Below are positions 51,053 through 59,472 of a stretch of 64,000 nucleotides of DNA, piece by piece. Made by a program: the position numbers and the translations under genes. How positions within the stretch are numbered: the first letter of the stretch is position 1; each line of letters begins with the position of its first letter. Under the pieces are notes generated by a model. That model saw nothing but the letters and a program-made list of their open reading frames with translations, did no database searches and was not told the DNA's origin. Origin of the DNA: Epilithonimonas sp. JDS (GTDB lineage Bacteria > Bacteroidota > Bacteroidia > Flavobacteriales > Weeksellaceae). The stretch spans positions 1 to 64,000 of the forward strand of contig NZ_JAJSAX010000008.1 in the NCBI RefSeq assembly GCF_021261315.1. Reading direction: 5' to 3'.

Positions 51053-52768
51053 ATGAAAAATCTTTCAATTCTCTTCCTTGTTATCTCCACTTTCACATTC
51101 TCCCAATCCTTCCAAACGCCTTTCGAAAAAGGCAACGGCAACCAAACCGTCACGTTTGAGGAAATGAGAACTTATTATCAAAAACTGGATAAGGAATTTG
51201 AAAGCATCACTTTCCAGACAAGAGGCGAAGATGACAACGGCGCGCCAATCGATGTGGTGATTTTCAATTCGACCAAACAAAATTTTGAAGAGGCAAGAAA
51301 AGGAAAATCGGTTTTATTCGTCAATAACGGAATCCATCCAGGTGAACCGGACGGCATTGATGCGACGATGATGTTGATGCGAGACTTAGCAACCGGAAAA
51401 ATTAAAGCGCCGAAAAATGTAATCATCGCGTCCATAGCAAGTTACAACATCAGCGGAATGATGAACCGTGGCAGTTTTTCCAGAGCCAATCAAAATGGTC
51501 CGGAAGAATATGGTTTCCGTGGGAATGCAAGAAATTATGATTTGAACCGGGATTTCATCAAAACAGATTCAAAAAATTCCAGAAGTTTCCAGCAGATTTT
51601 TCAATGGCTGAAGCCTGATGTTTTCATAGACAATCACGTGAGCAATGGTGCGGATTATCAATACACTTTCACTTATATTTCGACGAACAAAGAACGGTTG
51701 GGAAATGTTCTCGGCAATTATTTCAATGGCGAAATGCAGAAAACGCTTCTGAAAAATATGGAGAAAAAAGGGGTGATTTCTGTGCCTTATGTCAACATTC
51801 ACGGCGATGTTCCGGACGACGGTTTTCCAGCATTTACCGATTCTCCGAGATATGCGACAGGTTACACGACACTTTTCAATTCCATCGGGACGGTGGTGGA
51901 AACGCATATGCTGAAGCCGTACAAAGACCGCGTGAAAGTGACGTATGATTATATGGTCGATAACATTAATTATATCGATGAAAACTACAAAACCATTCAG
52001 CAAAAACGAGCCGAAAATCTGAAACAATACAAAGTCGGAAACAGATATGCGATTGCCTGGAAACTTGATTCTACAAAATACGAAACGATTGATTTCAAAG
52101 GTTTTGAAGCGAAATATAAACCAAGCGACGTTTCCGGAAAAACCAGACTTTGGTACGACAGAAAATCGCCGTTTTCCAATCCTGTGAAATATTACAACAC
52201 GTATGTTCCGGCAAAAGAAGTTACAATCCCAAAATATTACGTCATCCCACAATCCGAATGGAAAGTGATTGATTTGCTGAAGCTTAACCAAATAAAAATG
52301 ATTCCAATAAAACAGGATTCTGCGATGGTGGTGGAAAGTTACAGGATCAAAGATTTCAAAACCGTTCCCAATCCGTATGAAGGTCACTATCTGCATTACG
52401 ATACATTTGTGACCAAAGATTCTGGCAAAATGAAATTTCGCGCAGGAGATTTTCTGGTTCCATTGAATCAAGATGGCGTGAAATTTCTCTTGGAAACTTT
52501 GGAGCCGGAAGCAGTGGATTCTTACTTCAACTGGAATTTCTTCGATGCGATGTTGGGTCAGAAGGAATATTATTCGCCTTATGTTTTCGAAGATACGGCC
52601 AGTAAACTTCTGAAAGAAAATAAAGCTTTGAAAACCGCTTTCGAAATGGAAAAATCCATCAATCCAAAGTTGGCTCAAGACGGCGACGCACAGCTGGATT
52701 GGGTTTACAAACATTCCAACTACTACGAGAAAACGCATCGGCTTTATCCGATCTTTAGGATTAATTAG
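51053..52768 (+). CDS. Secreted M14 family zinc carboxypeptidase
   Basis: A 571-residue protein with a signal peptide (MKNLSILFLVISTFTFSQ). The zinc ligands are His95 and Glu98 in NNGIHPGEPDG, and a later His in DVFIDNHVSNGADYQYTFT. The substrate-binding Arg region is RGNARNYDLNRDF. The catalytic Glu is probably in TVVETHMLKPYKDR. The C-terminal 200 residues are a family extension without catalytic residues. It digests peptides or cell-wall-type substrates outside the cytoplasm. A 96-bp copy of its 3' end sits at 37057-37155. Confidence 0.9.
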   Translation: MKNLSILFLVISTFTFSQSFQTPFEKGNGNQTVTFEEMRTYYQKLDKEFESITFQTRGEDDNGAPIDVVIFNSTKQNFEEARKGKSVLFVNNGIHPGEPDGIDATMMLMRDLATGKIKAPKNVIIASIASYNISGMMNRGSFSRANQNGPEEYGFRGNARNYDLNRDFIKTDSKNSRSFQQIFQWLKPDVFIDNHVSNGADYQYTFTYISTNKERLGNVLGNYFNGEMQKTLLKNMEKKGVISVPYVNIHGDVPDDGFPAFTDSPRYATGYTTLFNSIGTVVETHMLKPYKDRVKVTYDYMVDNINYIDENYKTIQQKRAENLKQYKVGNRYAIAWKLDSTKYETIDFKGFEAKYKPSDVSGKTRLWYDRKSPFSNPVKYYNTYVPAKEVTIPKYYVIPQSEWKVIDLLKLNQIKMIPIKQDSAMVVESYRIKDFKTVPNPYEGHYLHYDTFVTKDSGKMKFRAGDFLVPLNQDGVKFLLETLEPEAVDSYFNWNFFDAMLGQKEYYSPYVFEDTASKLLKENKALKTAFEMEKSINPKLAQDGDAQLDWVYKHSNYYEKTHRLYPIFRIN

Positions 52769-52912
52769 AGTTAATACTTTTTAGAAAATAGTCAATCTTT
52801 GAAAGATGAATTCAATTAAAATATTTATAATTTGATAAAGTATTTATTATAGCATTTTTTCTCAGAAATCGTTATGTAATGCCATAACAACTCTAATAAA
52901 GTAAATACAAAA

Positions 52913-52941
52913 AAACCGCCTCGAAGAAATCGAGGCGGTTT
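52913..52941 (-). terminator. Terminator of rplY
   Basis: A perfect 12-bp stem AAACCGCCTCGA/TCGAGGCGGTTT, loop AGAAA, T7 on the minus strand. The preceding 140 nt after the M14 gene show nothing notable. Confidence 0.92.
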
Positions 52942-52965
52942 GATATTATTCGTACAGATAATTAA

Positions 52966-53607
52966 TTACTCTGCAGAAGTTTCTTCAGTAGCAGCTTCTG
53001 CTCCACCTTCAGTTACTTCTTCTTCATCGTCATCATCCATAGCTGCAGCAGCATTTTTACTAGCATTTCTAGACATTTTAACAGCAACAATTACTGCATT
53101 GTCTGGGTGCATGAATGAATACTTGTCATTTTTAAGACTTTCTACATAGAATTTGTTACCAATTTTAAGAGAAGTAATATCAACTACGATCTCATCTGGC
53201 AAGTTAGCTGGGATAGCTTTTACTTTTAGTTTTCTGTAAGTCTGTCTTAGAACACCACCGGCAACTACACCTTTAGAACGACCTGTAACTCTTACAGGAA
53301 CTTCCATAACTACTGGTTTGTCATCAGATAATCTGTAGAAGTCTGCGTGGATAATCTTGTCCGTAATTGGGTGGAACTGAATATCTTGAAGAACTGCAGG
53401 AATTACCTGTCCGTCAACTTCAATAGATACCGTGTGTGCTTCGGGAGTATATACCAAACCTTTGAACGCTTTCTCCAATGCAGAGAAGTTCAATGGCTCG
53501 CCACCTCCGTAAACAACACAAGGAACTAATTCAGCATCACGTAAAGCTTTAGTAGACTTTTTGCCCACGCTTTCTCTTTTTGTACCTTGAATTGTAATAG
53601 ATTTCAT
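52966..53607 (-). CDS. rplY: 50S ribosomal protein L25 / general stress protein Ctc
   Basis: A 213-residue CTC-type L25. The N-terminal 5S rRNA-binding domain is [20 protein letters not shown] then [15 protein letters not shown]. The C-terminal TL5 domain has [20 protein letters not shown] and [12 protein letters not shown]. The end is an acidic Ala/Glu tail ([13 protein letters not shown]). It binds 5S rRNA in the large subunit. TACCTTTG on the minus strand (53633-53640) is a likely -7 box. It follows prs by 43 nt on the same strand, an order (prs-rplY) frequent in bacteria. Confidence 0.95.
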   Translation of the reverse strand: MKSITIQGTKRESVGKKSTKALRDAELVPCVVYGGGEPLNFSALEKAFKGLVYTPEAHTVSIEVDGQVIPAVLQDIQFHPITDKIIHADFYRLSDDKPVVMEVPVRVTGRSKGVVAGGVLRQTYRKLKVKAIPANLPDEIVVDITSLKIGNKFYVESLKNDKYSFMHPDNAVIVAVKMSRNASKNAAAAMDDDDEEEVTEGGAEAATEETSAE

Positions 53608-53632
53608 TTTGTATAAAATTATTTTAAGGGTG

Positions 53633-53640
53633 CAAAGGTA
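53633..53640 (-). promoter_or_regulatory. Candidate -7 box of rplY
   Basis: TACCTTTG on the minus strand, 25 nt before the ATG. Confidence 0.4.
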
Positions 53641-53650
53641 TTAATTTTTT

Positions 53651-54592
53651 TTAAATAATGAACTTATCACTGATGGATTTGTGCTCGTGAACCATTTTCA
53701 TCACATCTGCAAACAAATCTGCGCAAGACAATACTCTGATTTTTGATGATAATCCTTCCTTCAAAGGAATAGAATCTGTCACAATCACTTCCAATAATTT
53801 TGAGTTTTCTATATTCTCATACGCTTTACCGGAAAGAACCCCGTGTGTTGCCATCGCTCTCACAGATTTTGCTCCTTTTTCCATCAGGATATCAGCAGCT
53901 TTGCAAAGCGTTCCTGCTGTATCGATCATATCATCGATAAGAATTACATTTTTATTTTTAACGTCACCAATCAGGAACATTTCTTCTATCACATTGGCTT
54001 TTTTTCTTTCTTTATAAGCGATTACAACATCGGCTCCCAAATGTCCAGCATAATTCTTAGCTCTCTTTGCACCACCCATATCCGGTGAAGCGATGGTAAG
54101 ATTTTCTAAATTCAGATTTCTGATGTAATCTACAAAAATTGTGGAAGCATAAAGGTGATCCACTGGAATCTCAAAGAAACCTTGGATCTGATCGGCGTGG
54201 AGATCCATTGTCATAATTCTGGTCGCTCCGGCTGCAGTCAAAAGATTGGCAACCAATTTTGCGCCTATTGGTGCTCTTGGTTTATCCTTTCTGTCTTGTC
54301 TTGCCAAACCATAGTAAGGAATAACAACTGTGATATTTTTGGCTGACGCTCTTTTTGCAGCATCTATCATTAATAATAATTCCAAAAGATTGTCCGCTGG
54401 TGGAAAGGTAGATGCAATAAGGAAAACGCGCGCTCCTCTCACAGATTGCTCCAACACAGGCTCGAATTCTCCGTCGCTGAAATGTTGAAAATTAATGATT
54501 CCAAGTGTTTGCCCGTAGCTTTTGGCAATCTTTTCTGCCAACTCGTGGCTGGTCCTTGTTGAAAATAGATAACTGGCTTGATGATCTGACAT
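53651..54592 (-). CDS. prs: Ribose-phosphate pyrophosphokinase
   Basis: 313 residues from the ATG at 54592 (MSDHQASYLFSTRTSHELA). An ATG at 54613 is in frame, but it lies inside the -7 box (54611-54618), so the downstream start is chosen. The enzyme makes PRPP from ribose-5-phosphate and ATP. Motifs: FSDGEFEPVLEQSVRGARVF, the ATP/metal site DLHADQIQGFF, the flexible loop after SPDMGGAKRAKNYA and the PRPP loop VILIDDMIDTAGTLCKA. The N-terminal five residues differ from the E. coli type, but the length is standard. Confidence 0.96.
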   Translation of the reverse strand: MSDHQASYLFSTRTSHELAEKIAKSYGQTLGIINFQHFSDGEFEPVLEQSVRGARVFLIASTFPPADNLLELLLMIDAAKRASAKNITVVIPYYGLARQDRKDKPRAPIGAKLVANLLTAAGATRIMTMDLHADQIQGFFEIPVDHLYASTIFVDYIRNLNLENLTIASPDMGGAKRAKNYAGHLGADVVIAYKERKKANVIEEMFLIGDVKNKNVILIDDMIDTAGTLCKAADILMEKGAKSVRAMATHGVLSGKAYENIENSKLLEVIVTDSIPLKEGLSSKIRVLSCADLFADVMKMVHEHKSISDKFII

Positions 54593-54610
54593 TCTTTCTT
54601 TACTTTTTTG

Positions 54611-54618
54611 CAAATTTA
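54611..54618 (-). promoter_or_regulatory. -7 box of prs
   Basis: TAAATTTG on the minus strand, 18 nt before the chosen ATG. It rules out the upstream in-frame start. Confidence 0.5.
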
Positions 54619-54664
54619 AAAAATAATAAAAACTATAAAAGGTGATTTTTATCTATAGTCATAA

Positions 54665-54696
54665 AAAAAACCAAAATATTTCTATTTTGGTTTTTT
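54665..54696 (-). terminator. Terminator of the bacilliredoxin gene
   Basis: Stem AAAAAACCAAAATA/TATTTTGGTTTTTT with loop TTTC, 4 nt after the stop. Confidence 0.85.
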
Positions 54697-54700
54697 ATTC

Positions 54701-55111
54701 TTAACAATATTCGTCGAAAGCCGCTTGAAGATTCGCAGCGATTGCGCCTGCAGGATTTCCTTCGATGTGATGTCTCTCTAACATATGCACCAATTCTCCA
54801 TCCTTGAAAAGTGCTACAGCTGGAGAACTTGGAGGAAAGGGCGCCAGCAATCTTCTTGCTTCAGCGACTGCATCCGTATCAAATCCCGCAAAAGCTGTTA
54901 CCAAATGGTCAGGCTTCTTCTCGCCTGTCAAAGAGTACAAAACGCCTGGTCTTGCCGCTCCTGCCGCACATCCGCAAACGGAATTGATAACTAATAAAGT
55001 TGTTCCCGATTGTTTAAGTGCCGAGTCAACTTCTGCTGGTGTTGTAAGGTCTTGGAAACCTTTATCTGTAAGTTCTGCCTTCATTGGCAATACTAAATCT
55101 GCTGGATACAT
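54701..55111 (-). CDS. BrxA/BrxB family bacilliredoxin-like protein
   Basis: 136 residues from the ATG at 55111 (MYPADLVLPMKAELTDKGF), the usual family start; the frame extends ten residues further without support. The active site is CGC in LLVINSVCGCAAGAARPGV, the YphP/BrxA signature. PFPPSSPAVALFKDGELV is the thioredoxin-fold cis-Pro region. In Bacillus these proteins remove bacillithiol from mixed disulfides. Bacteroidota homologues are thought to act similarly with their own thiol. A C-terminal Cys (FDEYC) is also typical. Confidence 0.92.
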   Translation of the reverse strand: MYPADLVLPMKAELTDKGFQDLTTPAEVDSALKQSGTTLLVINSVCGCAAGAARPGVLYSLTGEKKPDHLVTAFAGFDTDAVAEARRLLAPFPPSSPAVALFKDGELVHMLERHHIEGNPAGAIAANLQAAFDEYC

Positions 55112-55268
55112 AATTGATTTGTTTAAAAGTTTAACGTTCAAAGTTTCGTTTGAGTTGCAAATTTAATCATAATTATTTTGCTTGGCTCATCTTTCATTCT
55201 ATTAAAACCATTCCGAAAATCTATTGAGCCATTTTGTCTTAATTTCATCAAAAATTTAATCAAATAAA

Positions 55269-55295
55269 AAACCCAAAATCCTAAGACTTTGGGTT
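55269..55295 (-). terminator. Terminator downstream of the yqeY-like gene
   Basis: Stem AACCCAAA(G)/CTTTGGGTT, T run on the minus strand. It lies 115 nt after the yqeY stop, beyond the word-repeat hairpin. Confidence 0.65.
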
Positions 55296-55333
55296 CAAAT
55301 CAAATCGATATGCATATTTTGTATATCCAGTTT

Positions 55334-55400
55334 TTGGTTGTTAGTTTTTAGTTGATTGTTGATAGAAAAATATTACTATCAACTGACAACTATCAACCAA
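55334..55400. repeat. Imperfect inverted repeat of GTTGATAG-like words
   Basis: The left arm (TTGGTTGTTAGTTTTTAGTT... to 55365) pairs with the right arm 55376-55400 (CTATCAACTGACAACTATCA...). One of several word-rich hairpins in the gaps of this region. Confidence 0.55.
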
Positions 55401-55409
55401 CAACAACTT

Positions 55410-55856
55410 TTAAGAAAGTAACTTCTTCACCATTTCGGAAATGCTCTTTCCGTCTGATTTTCCAGCTAATGCCTTAGAAGCAATGCCCATTACTTTTCCT
55501 AAATCCTTAATACTTTCTGCGCCGGTTTCAGAAATGATTTTCTTGATTTCCGATTCCAATTCTTCTGCAGTAAGCTGTTGTGGAAGAAACTTCTCAATCA
55601 CTTTGGATTGTGCTTCTTCTACTTCCGCAAGGTCCGTTCTTCCCTGAGCCGTAAATTGGTCGTAGGAATCCTTTCTTTGCTTGATCATTCTTTGCAAAAT
55701 TGCAATTTCCTGCTCTGCTGAAACTTCCGCTCCAATCGATTCTGTTTTCAGCAATAATATTTGTGCTTTCACAGCACGTAGAGAATCCAGAGCAACTCTG
55801 TCCTTCTCTCTCATTGCGGTTTTTATCGCGTCGTTTATGGTAAGTTCTAAACTCAT
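55410..55856 (-). CDS. yqeY: GatB/YqeY domain protein
   Basis: A 148-residue stand-alone YqeY protein. The family pattern is visible: LTINDAIKTAMREKDRVALD then LRAVKAQI, IAILQRMIKQRKDSYDQF, and the C-terminal GMD-like helices DLGKVMGIASKALAGKSDGK followed by EMVKKLL. The domain resembles the tail domain of GatB, which binds tRNA in the amidotransferase. The function of free YqeY is unknown. In Flavobacteriia it commonly follows ftsZ, as here (101 nt). Confidence 0.9.
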   Translation of the reverse strand: MSLELTINDAIKTAMREKDRVALDSLRAVKAQILLLKTESIGAEVSAEQEIAILQRMIKQRKDSYDQFTAQGRTDLAEVEEAQSKVIEKFLPQQLTAEELESEIKKIISETGAESIKDLGKVMGIASKALAGKSDGKSISEMVKKLLS

Positions 55857-55863
55857 AATTTTT

Positions 55864-55944
55864 GTATTAATGTAAAAAGTATTAATGTATTTATGACTGA
55901 AAATGCATGTAACTTTTAATCGTTAATACATTTTACGTCAATAC
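55864..55944. repeat. Hairpin repeat family H at the ftsZ-yqeY junction
   Basis: The left arm GTATTAATGTAAAAAGTATT (55864-55883) pairs imperfectly with the right arm 55922-55944; 19 of 23 positions match over the longer arm. Relatives lie at 60477-60540 and 61924-61966. Confidence 0.65.
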
Positions 55945-55957
55945 ACTTGTACAATTT

Positions 55958-57838
55958 TTAATCTACATCTTTATTAAGAAAACGATTTTCTCTTAGTTGC
56001 ATATTTCCATTATTATCCGACAAAAATGTGTTGATATTCTGGTCTGATGCGTTGGCGCCATCGATGATGATGTTCTTTCTTTTGAACGCCGGAACTGTTT
56101 CGAAAACGTTCTCGTTGTCCAATTGCTGGTAACGGGAATTGAATTCTTTCAACTTGTTTCTTCTGTCCATTGCTTTGGAAGCGGTGTCGGAAGTTTTGTT
56201 GAAGAAAGTGAATTCGCCTTCAGTTTCCTGAATTGGTTCAGCTTGTTTTTCTTCTACGATTTCTTCTTTTACTTCTGATGTGAAAGAATAATTGTTAGCT
56301 TTTGGCTCCTCGATTTTTTCTTCGATAACCTCGTTTACGATTTCTTCCTTAACTTCGGAAATCACTTGCTTTTCGATGACAGGAAATTCCTCTTCCGCTG
56401 GAGATTCGTTGATGGTGAAAGTAACTTCAACCGGTTTTTCTACTTCCTCAGTTTTGAAAGACGCTTTTGGCTTGTCCTCTACTTCGAAAGTGAAAGATTG
56501 CGGCTCCAAATCGAAGTCGTCATTTGCATCATCTTCAAAATTGAAAAGATTGTACTCCTGTTTTCCATCGTTGTAATCATTAGAATAATCTACGATTTCC
56601 TCGTTCTCGATGATTTGAGTTTCAGTCTGCACTTCTTCCACCAAACTTTCTACTAAAGAATTAGTTGGAAAATTAGACGTTCCGAAATCATCCTCATCTT
56701 CTAGACGAAAAAAGTTCTTTCCGGATTCAGGCTGAGGTTTTGACTCTTCCTGAAGTCTGCTTTTGAAAGGGGATTCTCTGTTTCTTGAAAACGAATTTGG
56801 TCTGTCGTCCAAAGAATATTTAATTGTTTCAGTGGTTCCTGTGTGCTTTTTATCATCGTTAGAAAATCCTGTTGCGATAACCAAAACGCTTACTGCATCG
56901 CCCAATTCCTCATCTGTTCCAACTCCAAAAATAATATCAGCCGTGTGGCCAGCTTCTTTTTGAATGTAGTCCATAATCACACCGATTTCGTCCATCGTCA
57001 CCTCAGAAACACCGCTTCTAATCAACAATAGAACGTTTTTCGCTCCCGTGATTTTGTTGTCATTCAACAATGGAGAATCCAATGCTTTTTTCACTGCTTC
57101 TTCCGCTTTTTTCTCGCCGGTTGCAACGCCGGTTGACATCAATGCTGTTCCGGAATTCTGAAGGACAGATTTTGCATCACGGAAATCGATATTGACATCG
57201 AAATAACCTGTAATCACCTCTGCCATTCCTTTCGCCGCGTTGGTCAAAACTTCATCGGCCTTGGAAAAACCTTGTTTGAAACCAAGATTTCCGAATTGTT
57301 GTCTTAATTTATCATTATTGATGACAATCAGGGAATCAACATTATTTCTTAATTTATCAAGGCCCAATTCAGCTTGGTCCAATCTTCTTTTTCCTTCAAA
57401 ACTAAAAGGCACGGTTACGATTCCTACAGTCAGGATTCCCATTTCCTTCGCTACCTTTGCAATCACAGGCGCCGCACCGGTTCCCGTTCCACCGCCCATT
57501 CCGGCAGTGATGAAAACCATCTTGGTGTTTTGTCCCATCGCCGCTTTGATTTCGTCGATGCTTTCAATCGCCGCTTTCTCTCCAACTTCTGGGTCAGCAC
57601 CTGCGCCAAGACCTTCTGTCATTGAGATTCCTAGCTGAACTTTGTTAGAAACCGGATTGTTGTCCAAAGTCTGTGCATCGGTATTACAGATTACGAAATC
57701 TACGCCGTAAATCCCTTTCTCGTACATATGCTTCAAAGCGTTGTTTCCACCGCCACCAACACCAATCACTTTGATGATGGCAGAATTCCCTTTTGGTAGG
57801 TCAAAGGAAAAACCTTGTGTATTTGATATATTGTCCAT
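55958..57838 (-). CDS. ftsZ: Cell division GTPase FtsZ
   Basis: A 626-residue tubulin homologue that forms the Z-ring. The GTP-binding core is at 1-330, with VIGVGGGGNNAL, the signature GMGGGTGTGAAP at 113-124 and NVDSLIVINNDKL. The long remaining linker (about 330-590) is Glu/Val/Asp-rich and typical of Bacteroidota FtsZ. The C-terminal peptide is near NTFLSDNNGNMQLRENRFLN and should bind FtsA. The gene follows ftsA by 82 nt. Confidence 0.96.
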   Translation of the reverse strand: MDNISNTQGFSFDLPKGNSAIIKVIGVGGGGNNALKHMYEKGIYGVDFVICNTDAQTLDNNPVSNKVQLGISMTEGLGAGADPEVGEKAAIESIDEIKAAMGQNTKMVFITAGMGGGTGTGAAPVIAKVAKEMGILTVGIVTVPFSFEGKRRLDQAELGLDKLRNNVDSLIVINNDKLRQQFGNLGFKQGFSKADEVLTNAAKGMAEVITGYFDVNIDFRDAKSVLQNSGTALMSTGVATGEKKAEEAVKKALDSPLLNDNKITGAKNVLLLIRSGVSEVTMDEIGVIMDYIQKEAGHTADIIFGVGTDEELGDAVSVLVIATGFSNDDKKHTGTTETIKYSLDDRPNSFSRNRESPFKSRLQEESKPQPESGKNFFRLEDEDDFGTSNFPTNSLVESLVEEVQTETQIIENEEIVDYSNDYNDGKQEYNLFNFEDDANDDFDLEPQSFTFEVEDKPKASFKTEEVEKPVEVTFTINESPAEEEFPVIEKQVISEVKEEIVNEVIEEKIEEPKANNYSFTSEVKEEIVEEKQAEPIQETEGEFTFFNKTSDTASKAMDRRNKLKEFNSRYQQLDNENVFETVPAFKRKNIIIDGANASDQNINTFLSDNNGNMQLRENRFLNKDVD

Positions 57839-57860
57839 AATGGTATGTTTTTTATAGTTG

Positions 57861-57915
57861 ATGATTGATAAATGATAAGTGATGAATCAGTCATCGTTTA
57901 TCAATTATCATTTAT
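57861..57915. repeat. Word-repeat hairpin at the ftsA-ftsZ junction
   Basis: ATTGATAAATGATAAGTGATGA (57864-57885) pairs with TCATCGTTTATCAATTATCAT (57891-57911) around ATCAG, with few mismatches. It shares GATAAATGATAAG with 4537-4549. There is no T run on the gene strand, so a terminator is unlikely. Confidence 0.6.
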
Positions 57916-57920
57916 GTTTT

Positions 57921-59315
57921 TTAATCTTCTACTTCTTCAAAGAATTTTTTGACTTTGTCCATCAGTGATTGTCCGAAGGTTGGTCGGTTTTTCTTCACTT
58001 CTGCTTTGTGTTTCGCAATCTCTACGATGTCATTCTGAACCTGAGGCGTTTGGACTTCCTGAGATTGAGTCTGAGTCTGCGCTTGGATTGCGTTTTCGAT
58101 TTGAGGTTTCAATTCTTCAATGATTTCTTCTTCTGTCACCAGCATTTTCTTGTCTCGGATTTTCAAACTTTCCATTAACAAACCGATGGAAGTTGCAAAT
58201 TCCGGACCTTTCAAATATTGATTTTTGTCGTTTGCCACATATTCATTAGCAAAACCAATTCTGCTGTCGAAGCCTGTGGTGTAGTTCGCTAATTGACGAA
58301 GGTTTCTCAAATTGGAACCACCGCCTGTCAAAACGATTCCGGCAATCAGTTTTTTCTTTTGTTCGAATGCGCCGTAAGCTTTCAATTCGGTATTCACCAT
58401 CTCAAGAATTTCTTCAACCCTTGCATTGATGATTTGAGCCAAAACTTTCAACGAAATTTCTTTGTCCGGACGACCGTGCAATCCTGGAATTGTCACATAA
58501 GTGCTGTCTTTTTCCAATTCAGGAACAGACGACCCGAATTTCACTTTCAGTTGCTCCGCGTGTTTCTCGATGATTGAACATCCTTCCTTGATATCATCGG
58601 TAATAATCCCACCACCGTAAGGAATCACGCAAGTATGACGAATGATGTTGTCTTTGAAAATCGCAATATCCGTTGTTCCACCGCCGATATCTACGATGGC
58701 AACACCTGCTTCTTTTTCTTCTTTTGTAAGAACTGCTTCGGACGATGCCAAAGGTTCCAAAGTCAAGGCTTCCATTTCCAAACCGGCTTCACGAACGCAT
58801 CTCGCAATGTTTCTGATAGAACCCATTTGTCCCACCACCACGTGGAAATTGGCTTCCAATCTTTTGCCGTGCATCCCGACTGGCTCCTGGATTTCGCCTT
58901 CGGAATCCACTTTATAATCCTGAGGTAAAACGTGGATGATTTCTTCACCCGGAAGCATCACCAACTTCTTCACCTGGTCTTTTAGTTTCTCGATATCTTC
59001 CTCCGTAATGTACTGGTCCGGATGGTCTCTCATAATATAATCCGAATGCTGAAGCGAACGGATATGTTTGCCAGCAATTCCGACCGTCACTTTGGTGATA
59101 GGCACACCAGCGCTGGACTGTGCTTCTGCCACAGCGGACTTGATGGAGTTGATGGTTTGGGAAATATTATTGACAATTCCTTTGTGAACGCCTAAACTTT
59201 TTGCTTTTCCAACGCCCAGAATTTCAATTTTCCCGTGAGCGTTTCGTCTTCCGACAATGGCGACAATCTTGGTTGTCCCAATGTCCAGACCTACTGAATA
59301 CTCTTGATTTTCCAT
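57921..59315 (-). CDS. ftsA: Cell division protein FtsA
   Basis: 464 residues from the ATG at 59315 (MENQEYSVGLDIGTTKIVAI). An in-frame start 11 codons upstream lies close to the repeat and lacks the conserved beginning. It is an actin-like ATPase that tethers FtsZ to the membrane. The phosphate 1 motif is GLDIGTTK and phosphate 2 is VAIVDIGGGTTDIAIF. The adenosine site is GIVLTGGGSNLRNL, and the SHS2 insert lies near 85-165. The C-terminal amphipathic helix is FGQSLMDKVKKFFEEV. It is between ftsQ and ftsZ, in the usual dcw order. Confidence 0.96.
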   Translation of the reverse strand: MENQEYSVGLDIGTTKIVAIVGRRNAHGKIEILGVGKAKSLGVHKGIVNNISQTINSIKSAVAEAQSSAGVPITKVTVGIAGKHIRSLQHSDYIMRDHPDQYITEEDIEKLKDQVKKLVMLPGEEIIHVLPQDYKVDSEGEIQEPVGMHGKRLEANFHVVVGQMGSIRNIARCVREAGLEMEALTLEPLASSEAVLTKEEKEAGVAIVDIGGGTTDIAIFKDNIIRHTCVIPYGGGIITDDIKEGCSIIEKHAEQLKVKFGSSVPELEKDSTYVTIPGLHGRPDKEISLKVLAQIINARVEEILEMVNTELKAYGAFEQKKKLIAGIVLTGGGSNLRNLRQLANYTTGFDSRIGFANEYVANDKNQYLKGPEFATSIGLLMESLKIRDKKMLVTEEEIIEELKPQIENAIQAQTQTQSQEVQTPQVQNDIVEIAKHKAEVKKNRPTFGQSLMDKVKKFFEEVED

Positions 59316-59346
59316 TATATGTTCGATTTGATTTTTCTTATTGTTC

Positions 59347-59472
59347 ATAGGGTTGAAACCCTATGCTATTATATCTTCCGTCCCGATGGGACTTTTTCTT
59401 ATTCTACAATTGATAGGGTTGAAACCCTATCCTGTAATATTTGTCGTCCCGATGGGACTTTTTCTTATTCTA
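59347..59472. repeat. Two tandem 66-bp units of a bipartite palindrome at the ftsQ-ftsA junction
   Basis: Each unit holds P1 = ATAGGGTTGAAACCCTAT (59347-59364; 59413-59430), 15 nt, then P2 = GTCCCGATGGGAC (59380-59392; 59446-59458), and ends TTTTTCTTATTCTACAA. The second unit covers the last three codons and stop of ftsQ (59465-59467). A related unit is at 63111-63155. Confidence 0.85.

Noticed and set aside
51569-52738. A 389-residue open frame on the minus strand
   Set aside because: It lies fully antisense to the M14 peptidase gene, is rich in Phe/Ile/Arg/His from codon mirroring and has no family features. It is a shadow frame.
59347-59472. Tandem repeats resembling a short CRISPR array
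   Set aside because: There are only two units, each internally palindromic in two places. The unit-to-unit difference is scattered rather than a spacer, and no cas genes are near.
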